Below are positions 12,719 to 26,300 of a stretch of 64,000 bases of DNA, piece by piece. The notes beneath the pieces are model-generated. The model was not told the origin of the DNA and ran no database searches. It was given only the letters and a program-made list of their open reading frames with translations. The stretch is from positions 14,637,545 through 14,701,544 of the forward strand of contig OZ007569.1 in assembly GCA_963931925.1 (NCBI GenBank), in the 5' to 3' direction. The stretch is from Onchidella celtica. Taxonomy: Eukaryota > Mollusca > Gastropoda > Systellommatophora > Onchidiidae. The position numbers were made by a program, and so were the translations under genes. Position 1 is the first letter of the stretch; each line of letters starts with the position of its first letter.

Positions 12719-12957
12719 GCCCACTGTGACCAACAACGTAAAAACTTTTATTTTATTGACAGTCTTCTCACAAAACAAAGATAATGTTCTTCTTTGCTTC
12801 TTATTATGCCAGAAGTAAAACAAAGTGGACATGAATGTGTACTGTGGCCAATAACATAACAACATTTGGTAATTTAATTCACAGAGCTTTTGTCGGAACA
12901 GAACATGTCCTTCTGTATTTCATACTATGCTAAAACAATTAATATGTAGCAAATAAA
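12719..12957. repeat. diverged tandem duplication, unit about 119 bp
   Basis: The segment starting CACTGTGACCAACAACGTAA (about 12720) is repeated in diverged form from about 12839 (TACTGTGGCCAATAACATAA). Both copies continue through a T-rich block, a CAAAACA/CGGAACAGA block and a CTTCTTTGC.../CCTTCTGTA... block, then TTATTATGCCAGAAGT/TCATACTATGCTAAAAC. Identity looks like roughly 65-70%, so it is old. Confidence 0.55.
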
Positions 12958-14584
12958 CAGAAGGATATGTCATTACTTTCGCTGCAGGTTGCAAATAAGC
13001 AATATCACAAGGAAAAAAGGGTGGGCCATCGATCTCTAGATCAATAGATGGTAAAGGTAATATTCTGCTGTGAATGCAAACCTCATAATCAATGTCACCA
13101 TATTCTAAAGTGCTCACGATTACAGAGGTTATTATCCTATACAGAAGGTCACAATTCCCCTAGAGAACTGGTAAATAACACTGAACAGAAATCCATTATA
13201 ATCTTCAGCTTATGAAACACTTATTTGCAATACATAGTATACAGTACGTGTTCCGATTATCAAAGCTATGCCAACCAAGTGCTCTCTGGAGACTGATACC
13301 AACTGATACAATACAAAGAATGGTCAACGATAAATCAGTTCATGAGCAGATCCATTATGAAGTCAGGAAGATTAGAAATCTCACAATAACACCGTTAACT
13401 CAAGTTATGCCACTATTTGATTCTTTTGAAAGGGCATAGCGAGGGACCCGTGCATTTCACGTACTCCATGATATCACGACAAGAGATGATGACGAGGGGC
13501 AGCTCCTACGTCACTATAACATGCCATGCCATTCGGCGAACTGTCTTTCTCCGGTGACATATCAAATGACATGATGTATCGTGAGTGGAAAATAGGTACC
13601 AGTGCCTGCAGGAGTCGTTATCTCACCAAAATAGTATTGTTTATTACCCACCAGCATTACAGTTATAGGTTATTCGCAGATACCCAGTGCAGAACTTGAT
13701 GTTAGTGGAAGACAAACTGCATCCGGACATGATACTATTCTTTCATCGAGTCACACGTAAAAACCGCAGCACCCTTCCATAACGGATGAGACTCCCCTTT
13801 CCGTTGGAAACATCGATAGATGCTTCAGCTCAGAGTAGAGCAATGGAGCGATGCAGTACTACATTTAAAAAAAGTGATTTTTATCGTTTGTTGAATGATA
13901 AGTTTACTTCACACATGGGCAGGTTGTTTCTTGGTTAAATAAACAGATGAAAGCCTAGTATGGGTCTCTAATGTCTTTAGAAAATGATTTTTTGTGCAAG
14001 CAGTGTTATTTCTAGAATGAGCATATAATACTCTGAACCTTACCTTAGAGATGAAGAATGGAATCTAGTAGTTGTAAGTGTCTGTACAATTATCGATTCT
14101 ACTGTTCAGTTCCGAAGTACACCAGTAATAACCGCTTTGCAATCACTCGTTGTAGTGGAAACAGAAAATGGTGTGACGTTTTCTGTTGTCCTTGCTATTC
14201 TAAAGCCAGTTCACTGTCGAAGGGATTGGTACAACTAAAGAAAGATGCAAGAGGAATGAACGAATTGACGAATATTCCAATCGGAATTTCCCCACATGTT
14301 CTAGCTTTCAGTGAATGTTCTCTTTCTCCTTGCCTTACTTTCTTGCTCTTGTCTTGCGGTTATCTCATTTTCCCCCGTGGTCAATTACTGGCCATCACCA
14401 ACATATGTCAGGGGGAGACGAGCAGAATGAACAGTATCTCCCAGTTGATTGCCTCTCTCTACATCTAATTGCTCAAATCTGGGATCATTTGGTCATTTTC
14501 CCAGCCACTGCTGGCTCTGTTCCTTGACCACGTCCAGGTCAATCTCAGTGTTGATTCGGTAAATTATTCTGCCACTTTTCCATC
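12958..14584. other. non-coding stretch, nothing recognised
   Basis: No gene, RNA gene or repeat recognised. Open frames at 13212-13439 and 14058-14468 have no family motif and no supporting splice or start context. Confidence 0.5.
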
Positions 14585-14770
14585 TAGCAATGAGGACTAA
14601 AGTTGTTTTTGTTGGGTTTTTTTGTCGTTGTTGTTGTAGATGGTGTTGTTGTTGTTGTTGTTGTTGTTATGTTGTTTTCGTTGCTCTTTTTGTTGTGATA
14701 GTAGTTATTGTAGTTTTTGTTGTTGTTGTTGTTCTTGTTGTTGTTATGTTTATTGTTGTTGTTGTCTGTT
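14585..14770. repeat. GTT trinucleotide array, interrupted
   Basis: About 180 bp of GTT units with scattered TTT, GAT and TAT interruptions. The Cys/Val/Phe frames on one strand and the Asn/Thr frame on the other are microsatellite translations, not genes. Confidence 0.9.
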
Positions 14771-15549
14771 TCTTGTGCCGCACACTCTACCACTGACACA
14801 TAGTAATTATTGGTTCGTTTTTCTCTTACATCACCCAAAATTGTCATGTTCATAGCGATGTCTGTTGGGAGGGGGGTGGGGGCACGGCCGCTGGGCATGC
14901 GAATTCGCAAAGATCGGATATAATATCCCGAAAGAAGAGTTGAAACTTGTGAAAATGAAACATTTGGCTTTGGAACTTCCGACTAAAGACAAAATAAATA
15001 TTAGTATGTGGTAGGAGCACAAGCTGTGTGACGTCACGTGAAACACATCACACAGACATTATCCTTTCAAGCATTCATTCTATCATCATCTTATTAATAT
15101 TCTTCTCCATAATTGGATTCATATTCCTTGTTATATTCATTCTATCACTCATTTACTCACCCACTTATTCGTTCCCTCTCACATTCATTCACCCATCCAT
15201 CTCTTCAGTCTTTTACACCAATCTAACCAATCCCTCAGGTGAAAACTGCCCTTCTCACTTTTCTGCACTGCGGTTATTCTATAACCTCATATTATCATTG
15301 TCGCAGACCTTTTTACCATAAACAAACGGGATATCCAGCCATCATCGTATGTTATGGGCAATTTCGGACGTATTCTTGCCGTCGTCGGTCGGCCCGGAAT
15401 CTGAAACAATGTGATTTCTAAGCAAACGTACCTCGTAAGATAAGTCAGTATTACAGTATCTTGGACAGCTTGTGCAAGAATGCCTTTGGGAGCTGCTGGG
15501 TCACGGAAAGGACAAAGACATTAAGTATTAGTATAATAATGTTGCTATG
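14771..15549. other. non-coding stretch with a CRE/E-box overlap
   Basis: No gene recognised. At 15029-15040 TGACGTCACGTG combines a perfect CRE palindrome with an overlapping CACGTG E-box; no gene next to it gives it meaning. A 64-bp splice-flanked open segment on the minus strand at 15432-15495 was considered and not called. Confidence 0.4.
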
Positions 15550-15824
<275 letters not shown>

Positions 15825-17690
15825 CAGCGATGTTCAACTATATCTCTAACTGTTCATCACCTAATTGGATTAACATTTTTTTTTAAATCTTAGATTATAG
15901 ATGACCTTGATTAAACAAATCACTAGAAGATGCGCCAGTCTTATAACAGCTGTGAGTATGGGACTACTGTTCGGGTTCTTTGATAAGAATTAAATCTCTT
16001 TAGCTCTCTGGTTCAGACGTAAATTTATGATTTCGTAAAACTGTTTTCTTAAGGTAACCATTACTGTACTTGTTTCAAGCTGTCCATGCATTGTTGGAAA
16101 CGCAGTTACAGCAACACATAGGAAATTACTCCCACTTAACACAAAAACGTCCAACTCGTCTTCATAATTGCCTGAGGATGTCCCGGACTTCTTTTTGTCT
16201 TCCGCAAATGCAAACTCGTTATATTGAATTAGGAAATGAATGAACAGAAACAAAAAGTGGGTTGCGAGAGAGATTTTTTATTTACGATGACGAGAAAGGA
16301 AGAAATTAATCTGTGGAAAACAGCAAAACTTGCTAGTCAAGCGGATCACTATAGGTAAGAAATTAAATAATATTGCATAGTGTAGGTGAATATAATGGGC
16401 AGAAAAGAAATAGGGAGAAGAAACGTGCACTGTTATTGTTCCAAGCCGCTGCTTAAGAAAACAACTGAACTTGATGCTTATGGATATTGTGTTTTGAGAG
16501 GTTTGAACGCGTTCAGATGAGAGAGATGGGACATCTGAGGTGGAGAACACAAAAATGTGTAGGATAGTGATCGTAACAGGCCATGCCATTTTATATCTCT
16601 CCTGGCGTAAGTTTGCTTTTGACGAAATTAACATTTGAGAAGGCGTTGCAGTACGCTTCTGAATTTCCTTACTCCCATTACTGCTGTTAACTTTCAACCC
16701 TTTAATGTTATTGTTGTCGTTGTTGTTGTTTGCTCTTGTTGTTTTTGTTGTCGCTGTTGTCCACGCTGTCACTAATGTTACAGATTTGGCAATAGTTTTA
16801 TCATAAACACCATTGTAAGTTTTGTGACCAGGCAATTTAGTTGCTATTCAGTGCGTCGTCAAATCTACAACACAATTCCGCAAGAAAAATTACCCATAAT
16901 ATAAGGAATACTTAAGTCTAGAGCCAAAAATAGAAATACGCCCATTGGATCGATACTCGAAGATTGAAAAGTTAAGTAATACATTATTGTCGTCAATCTG
17001 TTACTATAACTGGCCTGGGGAGACCAGTCTTCTGAACCCAAAGACGTTATTGATTTATGGTGAGAATATGGACCAATGAGAATTAACTGACTGCTTTCTG
17101 AGCTGAGCTGTTTATGATGTATCAATGCACCAAGGACAGGTGGAATAAAGTATTATGATTTACTATGGCATAATGACACCACACACAAGCATTACTCCAT
17201 ACAAATCGCGACTTAGTGCTTGTTTGTTCCAATTCCACTTTTTGCACAAAAGAGAAATTCGACGTTAAGCGTGCTCGGCTCCTCTATTGTGGTAAGGAAC
17301 TAGCATAAATCGGAAATGTGAAATCGCTTGATAAGTGCCACAGTGCATTTGAAACAAGAGTCAGAGTGTGCATTTATCGTACCTCTTCTACATGCCAAAA
17401 GATCTCCAGTTTTTTTAGAAGATGGAGATACAACAAACAAGAACTATGGTCGCAAAATTGTGTCTGCTGCCTTTGGGATTTAACTTATCTCAACTATTTT
17501 AGTTGTGTACGTTCTTTGGGTGTCGATACGGATCCACGCACTGTGTGACACCAAAATAATTATGGAACTTGAAAATGGTCAAATTTCTGAAAATGATAAT
17601 GTGACCAAGTAGATTAGAACTCCTTCTTGTGCATGGACGTGGACATTTGAGAATCTGTGGGAAAACAAACCATAGCCTTTCGTTAAACGG
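15825..17690. other. non-coding stretch with a GTT patch
   Basis: An interrupted GTT run lies at about 16708-16755. The minus strand is open for 185 codons (16835-16278). An internal Met near 16588 begins a hydrophobic, signal-peptide-like stretch, but no good splice donor follows and part of the frame is microsatellite-encoded Asn, so no gene is called. Confidence 0.4.
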
Positions 17691-18260
17691 TGTTCAAATG
17701 AAGGGTGGGTGGAGGTACCAATCAGTCAGGTTCGGTTCCAGGTCGAGGAATGATCATATCAGTGATATTAACATGGAATCTCAGCCGTTTTTACTGAATA
17801 ATATAACACTTTCGACAGTACTGCAGCAGTGTAATGGGCTGTATATGCTGTGACTTGGCATATTCCCTTTAAGAATCACATACTTTTCCACAAGTTCTCA
17901 AAACCTACATCATTCTCTGTTGAATTACATGTATGTGAAAATCGGTCTTACATGTTTAAATGTTCAAATAATGAGGAGGGGAATGCCAATTAGTCACATT
18001 GATTTTCCGGTCGAGGAATGATAATTGCCGCCGATGATATTGATATGGAATCTCAGCCGCTTTCCCTGAATAATGTAAAAACATCTCCCACTGTAATGCT
18101 GCAGTGTAATGGAATGCTCATGCTGTGATTCAGCCTATTCCGTTCTATACCATGGCAGCCTTTAGATATCACATTCTACTCTTTTATAAGTTCTCAAATC
18201 CCGCATCATTAGATTTTTCTGTTGAATTACATGCATGAGAAAATCAGTCACATCATATTA
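17691..18260. repeat. tandem duplication, unit about 270-300 bp
   Basis: Copy 1 (17691-17960) and copy 2 (17961-18260) share, in order, TGTTCAAAT, GGTCGAGGAATGAT, ATGGAATCTCAGCCG, CTGAATAAT, GCAGTGTAATGG, ATGCTGTGA, AAGTTCTCAAA and GTTGAATTACATG. Copy 2 has an extra block of roughly 30 bp around 18145. No open frame is conserved between the copies, so it is non-coding. Confidence 0.85.
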
Positions 18261-19974
18261 GCTTTTCTTCTTCAAACATGTAAAGCCAGCATCACAGTCG
18301 TTCAGATTGTTAGGATTACTTTTCATATTTATCTTCACCCAGAAAAAAATACAATGTTTTCAGCCATTTTTTAACTAATCTTGTTTCTCGCTGTACTTAT
18401 ATCTGATGAGTTTGACAGACTTGACTGTTCTGCCTATTTTCAAACGTCTGTCAGGATGCGGTAAGTAATTATTACAGTTCTTGGCTATTTAGTTCTGAAC
18501 CAGAAAATCCTTCACTCTTCTTCCGCAGCCCAGAGTCCGTATATTTTCAGATTTATTCAAGCGAAAATATCCCTAGCTTTATTATTTTCTGATAGGCCCT
18601 GCAGATTTTAAATACACGAGGAAGCGAAGGGTGGAAGGAACTCCACACGACAAAGCGGGCCTTGGAATCAGCAGGACTGTGAAAGGACCGGAGGTGGAGC
18701 GGAAAGAGCAAGACAGGGCAAAAATCATTCTAAAATGAGCTTCTGTCAGTCATTCCATACAGGTACCATTTGCTGGTAAATCATATCCTCAGTCTGATCT
18801 GACACTGAACACATTTGACCAGGAACGCCACGACTCTGCGATTCAATAATTACCATCTTCTCTGTATGTAGCCCGAAGTACTGACCTGCCGAGACAATGA
18901 GAGGATGATTATTTCTCTTCTTTTTTTTCTTCTTAAAGACAAATTATTATTTTAAAATTCCTGCATAGTATGCTGATATATAAACAACTCAAAGTTACAG
19001 CATTTTCAGTTTATTTATTTTACGCAGCCATGCCTGTTTATTTATCTTTTGCACACACCAGCTTCAGACTAGTCACATAGATGATAATGGTCCATAGCTG
19101 ACAGGCAGTACCCATATGTTTCTATAAAGAATGTAATAGACAGCCATCATCATTTCTGCCCATCTCACCCCGACCTATCTAAATGCACAAACGTTTTTTT
19201 TCTTTCGACATATAAAAGTACGCGTCATTGGACACAAGTCAGACATTCATAGAATCAAAAGCGTTCTTATCAACATAAAATGGAAGGAGCATTGAACAAT
19301 ACTCCTGTGAATAATCTGATTACATGAAGAAATCTCGGAAACGACTGTCTTCTTTCATCCCTGTCCCATAAAAGAAGCACAGTTCGCGCGAGTTTATTAC
19401 AGAATTATTATTTTATCATCTCTCGTTTCGCTTCTTTTGAGACGCCTACATTTCGCTGACAATGACAGGAGAATTCCCGGTAAACAGACCGATGTTCGTG
19501 ATCATTTCCCACGATTCGAACGATTTCCGAATCTTACTTTGAACGGGGCAGTTGTACGGTTTAGAGTTCTTTATTATCGTCATTGTTATTATCATAATTC
19601 TTTCTCCATTCGCAAGGTCCAAACACTGAGTTTGATGGCCACCAGTTATGAATTATGGACGACATTGCCGAAGGCGAGCTTTTAGTGAGTTGTTGCTTAC
19701 CTCACCGCCTTTCATTTGCGGTGAAGTTTGATGTGCAATGCGTGTCCACTAATGAAGATGACATAATGGAGAGTTTGCTCGCGACAAATGGGCCCATTTC
19801 AGAGCTGTAATTGCTGTAGTCTTGACGTCAGGTTGTAAATGTTGCTCTGACGACGGTGGCAACAGAGCTAATAGTTAACGGCGGTGGGGTGTGCTGAAGT
19901 TGCTGCGGGTTCTTGCTGTTTATTTCAGTGTTCGGGTTGTTTACGTCAAATTGGTTATGCCCGTTAGTGTTGTT
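18261..19974. other. non-coding stretch, nothing recognised
   Basis: AT-rich sequence without repeats or open frames of note. Confidence 0.5.
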
Positions 19975-20110
19975 GCTGCTAGTTCAATCACTGTGTTCTT
20001 GTTCTTGTTGTTGTTGTTGATAATGATGATGATGATAAAGTTGCTGTCGTTGCTATTATTGGTAAAATTGTTATTGTTGTTGTTGTCGATGATAATGTTG
20101 TTATTGATGC

Positions 20111-20165
<55 letters not shown>

Positions 20166-20300
20166 GCTGATGATGGTTTTGACCATGTTGTGGTTGCTGT
20201 GGATGCTGTTCATGGTAGTAACGTTCTCTTACTTACTGCTATTCCTTATTTACATTGGTAATGGTGTTGATGGTGGTGTGGTGGTGATAGTGGTGATGAT
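19975..20300. repeat. compound GTT/GAT/GGT array
   Basis: The core at about 20108-20166 is a nearly pure GTT run of some 19 units. It is flanked by mixed GTT, GAT and GGT triplets out to about 20300. The Leu/Met-rich frame on the plus strand and the poly-Asn frame on the minus strand are translations of the array. Confidence 0.9.
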
Positions 20301-23300
20301 GGTAGTGGAATAGACATCCTGCTAGCAGTGGTAATGGTAGTGATTTGTACTGGAAAGAATCTTGACAGGCCAAGATGAATTGCCAACTACATCAAAGAAA
20401 AACCTAAGGACGAAATTATTCTTATGCCTGGGAACATGACAAGGGTATCTCTTCTTTCAGCCTGGTATGCAGAATGAAATATTTTCCTAATTATCCTCTA
20501 ATCATGAACATTTACCTTATTATATCTGTCATGCTCCAGATGTGCACCCAATTCTTTATAAAGGTAAAGAAAAGTGAAAAAAAGAAGCTAGGAAAAACCT
20601 AAATTTAGAGTGAAACATCTGCTGTCATTTACTGCAGAAATAGAACAGTTTGAGAATCAGCCCATTGTGCACCAGGGACGTTTATTATGAGCTCTCCTAG
20701 GCTATACAGAGTTAATGATAAAACTAGGGTTAAAGCTGTAGAATTAATGATAACAATTATATCTCTAATGGGATTTTTTGGTCAGATTTGCGTATCTCTC
20801 AATGGCATGTTTAAATTGATTAACAGAGTATGGAGATTGTGCCTAGGTATATTGGCCATTTCATGTTAATCAATTATTTTACCCTTGGCCCAGATAAACC
20901 AATATTCCACTTCGCCCTGAATGAAGATATCACATTTCTATCTCGCATGGCAATTTTCTCGTTAGGCCTATCATCCTCTGCGATTTTCACATCAGCCGCA
21001 TGATTCATGCTGACGCCAGTCTCACGACACTGCAGCTCATTGCCCCATTCTTGTTTTTTTTGGACATTTCCATGGAAATGATGTTTTGTTTTAGAAAATG
21101 GACGAGCATGAAGACGTCCATCTTTATTCATGAAGATTGAATCGAACTAGTGTATAATTCTTCAGACTCAGCCTGCTTTTTTTTTTGATTTGGAGTTTGG
21201 GGTCAGCAATGTCAGACCCCAGTGCATAAGATGGCGCCTTTGAAAGTTTGTGTTGCTAATTGCACTGAATGTGTCAAGATGTAATCTGCCGAGGACTCTA
21301 ATGCTAAAACGAGAGTACAACGTTTCTGGTTTGTTGTTTACGTTGTCGTCATTGCTGCTACTGCTCTTAATTTGGATACAAAACTCTAATACTCAAGATC
21401 TGCGCTATTTACATATTAAGTGTGTCTGGCGCTAAACTGAAAAGAGCTCCACATTTTCAAAGTGCAGAGACAAGCTTCATAGCAAGTACACATATCCTCC
21501 GTAATTATATTCATCACTCAGCCAGATTAACTATAATTCATCTGCGCTTTTAGAGTGTAAAATATGTGTTATGTGAATTATAAGTGTGAATTAATTGGGA
21601 AGGTACATTGACAATCACCTAGCGCCTAAAAAAAAAAATAATAATAATAATAATAACGCAGCACACAGATGCACAAGTAAAAAGACATGCCTTGAACCAT
21701 TCATACTGGAGTTAGATGTTCCTTTTTTCTAAGAAAGAAGGGTGAGACCAATTGAATTGAAACCGTGGACATTCTACAATCGTCATCGCTATCAAGTTGT
21801 AACTAATATTAATGGTGAGTGGACCATGAGTTTTGCCGTGGCCTAGTGTGATAGCTGTAGTCGAGGAAGCCTGCATTAATTATCTTCACTTAACATCATA
21901 TTTGGCCACAACCCTTTAATGCTTTCTCAGTGCTGTGTGTTAACAACAGCTGTGACGGAGGGAGCGGGTCTTTTTGTTACCATTCCTTTATGAACGTTTA
22001 CTGGGATTTCCTTACCCGAGGCTGACTGAAATTGAAAAATTCGAATGAATCAAATATGATCTGTAAATATTTCCTAGTTTGTGACTGCATTTAGCTGTTC
22101 TGTGCAAGTAAGTCTAAACAGTAAGCAAAACCCCAGAAAATAGTGCATCATGGCTTAAGATACTAAAAGTGGCTGTGCAGTGTGACCCGTGAACCTCACC
22201 TAGAACATCACAAGGACAAAATGTTTAGCACATGGAGTACATACAATGGATGACATCACCTGCTGTCAGCTACTGTGTCACAGGGCATCAATAATGCATG
22301 AGCGGATTGTATCATTTCACTGAAGAAGCTGACGTTGCCGCGGCCATCATAAATATTGTTCTGGTCCTCATGCGCAGATTTATTTTTTATGTAGGGCTCG
22401 CATTTGTGGTAAGACAGGTGTGTCCTCAGATACTGTCAATTTTTGTCACGCCCGACATTTTGTTTATGATGAAAACCTGACACCATGCTGTAAATGCTCA
22501 AGGCAGCGAGCCTTAATAAAGACAAATCTCTACAACACATGCATCTCGATCCCCCTTTGCACTGACTCATAGATGCTCTTTTATGAATAAATTGAAAGAG
22601 CAATAATATTTGTAGACCTAACATCTCTTTCAATATGACCAATAACAGTAAGTTTAACGAGAGATGGTCTTGTGCTAGACAAGATCCAGATCTTCCAGTC
22701 TTGAACTCACCACGAGGGCAACAAATCCCTCTGCCTCACGGTCACAGTTCGCCCTGTGCTCATGTCAGGCGTCCTTTCTGTGGTCTTCACCAGTAGGTAA
22801 TCGTGCCGCTTAGTCTTTCACATTAGGTTCATTCTGCCATCATAATCCTTGGCAATCACTATTTGGCTAAGTTGTCAGTAAGATGATCTTGCAAACTTTC
22901 CAATGCTGAGTAATTTCAGGGGAAAGCGTGCTTTCATCGCTGATTCGTCCAGACAAGAAGATACTTTAGGATTAGAACGGCCACCCACCAAAAGACAGTG
23001 TGTTTGTTTGTTTGTTTTTTGCCTTTTTTTAATTCTCGATTATTTTCGGAAATCAGTTGCTGTTCCTTTATTCACTGTTTCGTACTATTTGCCTAGTCTT
23101 TTCATAGAGATAAGTAATGAAAATGGCTTTTAATAATACAGATTGGCTCTTGCGAAATAAGCTTTAAATCGGAGTGTCTTAACTGACCTGGCTCTACCTA
23201 GCAATCTGAGTAAATACGGGGGTGTTTTTTTTTCTTCTTATAAAATATAAGCTTCATAACATCATAAACGAACCTAACACCTTTGAAAATTGATTGATTT

Positions 23301-26300
23301 AACATTTTGTTCACCATTAAGTTAGATCAGCGGCATCGGGCACGCTTACTTTGTAAATTAACTTCTCTATGCATGGCTAAAGAGTTTCATCAAATTTTAA
23401 GTCGATAAAAATATGAGTTTCATCCAATTTTGTGGAGAAAAACATTTATTGAAACTAAAATGCGTACCTGAAATGAAAGAAGATTTATTTTAGGAAAACT
23501 GAATAAAATGAAGTGAGCGAAAAAGAATAGACAGATAGATAAATAAAGAAAGAAAGACATGGAGTTGGGCCGTAAAAGAGACAGACAGACAGAGAAAATG
23601 AGCAAAAAAGAAAGAGAGGGAGAAAACTCAGTATAAATCTTGAATGATATTCTCTGTTTTTCCAATCGGAGTTCTCTCTAAGATAAACAATGGCATCGTC
23701 GTTAAACCTTGTGAATGACTAGCTTTTGTTTTCAATGTTATGAAAGCCCAGTGGCCTCTCACAGATAAGCAGGAAGAGATTTTTACTGGTGACACGAAAG
23801 TAATTTGAGAAGATGGAAAGTGGCTTTGCTTAAGGAAAACAGATAGAAGCTCCTGTCCACAAGAATAGATAACAAAATAGAAAAGGGCTTTCTGTGGAAA
23901 GAGGACAATGACACATGCTCTACATTAAACCCCATATAACTGGAAAATCTGGGATATTTGTCCCTTGTATGTCCCAGTTGGCCACGTCTATGCGAAACAA
24001 CAGTTTTTTACAGAAAGATTTAAGGATTTCCTTTCTGCAGCACTCATTGTTTATTTGAAATTTCAGTTCCTCTCGTTGTTTAAATCATTAACTAGGTCTG
24101 ATCCACATTTTAGCAAAATGAAACTATGTTTTATTTGGTTCCTTCAGGCGTTTGGAAAAATTACATTGCCCTTTGGACACACCAGACTTGAGCGCTATTA
24201 AGTTACCACAAAATGCCGTCGCCACATTTGCACTCATATCGCCTGAAATTAAACGTGGAAGCACTCAGTTCACTCGGAGTATTTCTGGACAATTCCCTGC
24301 TCTTAACTGTCCAGTTTTAGTTTGTTCGTCTTATTTGCACGCACGTGTTGCTCTTGTATGTACTGTGTTGCTGTGGCAGGTTTCCGTTCACGAGTCTATG
24401 AAATATGTAGAAATAGTATAATCTTTATTGTCATGGATATTGCAAGACACTGAACAGTTGGGTTAGAGAAAGACGATTTGCCTCATAATTATGTTCAGTG
24501 TCTTCAGCCACCACACAATTTTACTGAAATTTAAACAGATTATTTAACGGAATAGCCATCAGGTAAGTGGTCGGAACGTCCCTCGGAGGTGAATGTTCTA
24601 CTTCAGTCAATATAATATAACAAAGGTATGAGACCAAATGGGAGTCTTGTCAGCAGATTAATTCTAAAAGCTTGGTTCTCTAAACTAATCCTTGAAAAGC
24701 TTATAAACCATCAAACAAGCTGTCCAGAAAAACAAGTTAAGGGGGTACCGTACTAAGCCCGGAATGTCACAGTCAGCTGCTGGCAGACAACAAGTGCACA
24801 CCATAATTTCCTATATTTTCTTAGTTAATCCGGGTAGACCCTACCATACTGAGGGCTTCAGACACAGTCCCTCTTTCCTGGCTGTACATTTTGCTGGCAG
24901 CAACTGGCTGTGTAGTTCCGGGTTTCGTATGATACCCCCCTTTAATGTGCATTATATGAAGATGTTACTTTCTCCAGTACTCTGTTCTCCTGGGAATCAG
25001 GAAGGGTCATGATGACCACGCGTATATCCGTAAAAAAATTGTTGTTTGAAAAAATGCACTACGCTTGTATCTCAAGAGGGCAATGCAGGCATTGTTTACC
25101 ATAGAAGGTGACATTTACAAGCACGGTGTTAAGTCCTCCATTAAGTATAGACTGGATATGGGATAATCACCTGTTGTCAGAACATGCCGATAGATTGATG
25201 TATGAAAATCTGTGGATAATTATCTATGTGAAGAAATAGAAGTGTGAGAAGGATGTGGGTATACAATTATGAATGACGTTGTTTCCATTTGCGACTGTTA
25301 CAATTTGATACATGACGAAACACCCATGCAAATAATACCCGTCGTGAAATGTAAAAACAATAGTTGTCGCGAAGAATCAGATCTTTTAAAAAATTATTTT
25401 TGTCTGGTTTGCTAGTTTTGATCAATATACCTAACATAACTTATCAAACAAGGAAGGTGGGGTGGGGGGGGGGGAGGGGGGTGAGGTCTGATTTAATGTG
25501 ATTAAATCAAATTATCATAGACTCCCACTACCAATGAAGTCTATGCTTTTTCCGGGAGATATTCAGGTTACATTTGTACAATTCTCTCAGGTAAATGTCG
25601 AAGGTCGCAAAATAATATATCATATCGTCGTGTGTAAGTTACCCAAAGTGAGAGAAAAAAATCATTTTGCAAGATGAATTAGTCTGAAGTTGAGATATCT
25701 TTGCTACGTTTTCATCCCGCATAAACCTCGCTAGGATCAACACAAACCAAAACAAAAGAGAAAGAGAAAAAGAGAGAAAATATCGATTTTTCTCTCCTGT
25801 CCATTCATTGTACATATCATTTTCTTTCTAATCTGCTGGCTGGGGTCATTAGCTGAACGTGAACTTCCATCAGTCATTAAGTAGTGTTCACTGGAGTCAT
25901 TTCCAGGCGGTCTGGGACCAAATGATTACTTATAGAATGCTGTTATTCTAGAGATTTCGTGGACAGACGTTCATATATCACGAGTGTCAGATGTGGAAGA
26001 CGAGAGTAAAATGATTTCACCTAATCATACAGGGCAGATTAAAGTTAATATCCGGTAGACGAGACACACTATGTTTCTGTTATTCGAAAAAAAAAAACAG
26101 TCAATAGTTCAGTCTTACAAGCAGGTGAACTGTTCTGACAGTTTCAATATATCGAATTTAATGTCAGTATATTCTGCCATTGAGACCTCCTGTCCTCAGA
26201 AGTGCAATAATATATCTCGCAATTGTCGTGATTTTCATGTGTTAGAAGCATGCCCCAGATGACGTAATAGATATATATTATGCAAATATTTTATTGAACA

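Noticed and set aside
15029-15040. TGACGTCACGTG as a functional CRE/E-box
   Set aside because: No gene or promoter context nearby; a single 12-bp match in 64 kb is weak evidence.
15432-15495. 64-bp minus-strand segment between a good acceptor (TTTCCGTGACCCAG) and a strong donor (GAG|GTACGT)
   Set aside because: Two of three frames are open, neither translation resembles a known family, and the phases do not join the transmembrane exon at 6131-6283. A segment this short can arise by chance.
16278-16835. 185-codon minus-strand open frame with an internal signal-peptide-like start (MAWPVTITILHIFVF)
   Set aside because: Part of the frame is a translated GTT microsatellite, no good donor follows the hydrophobic stretch, and no homologous motif is visible.
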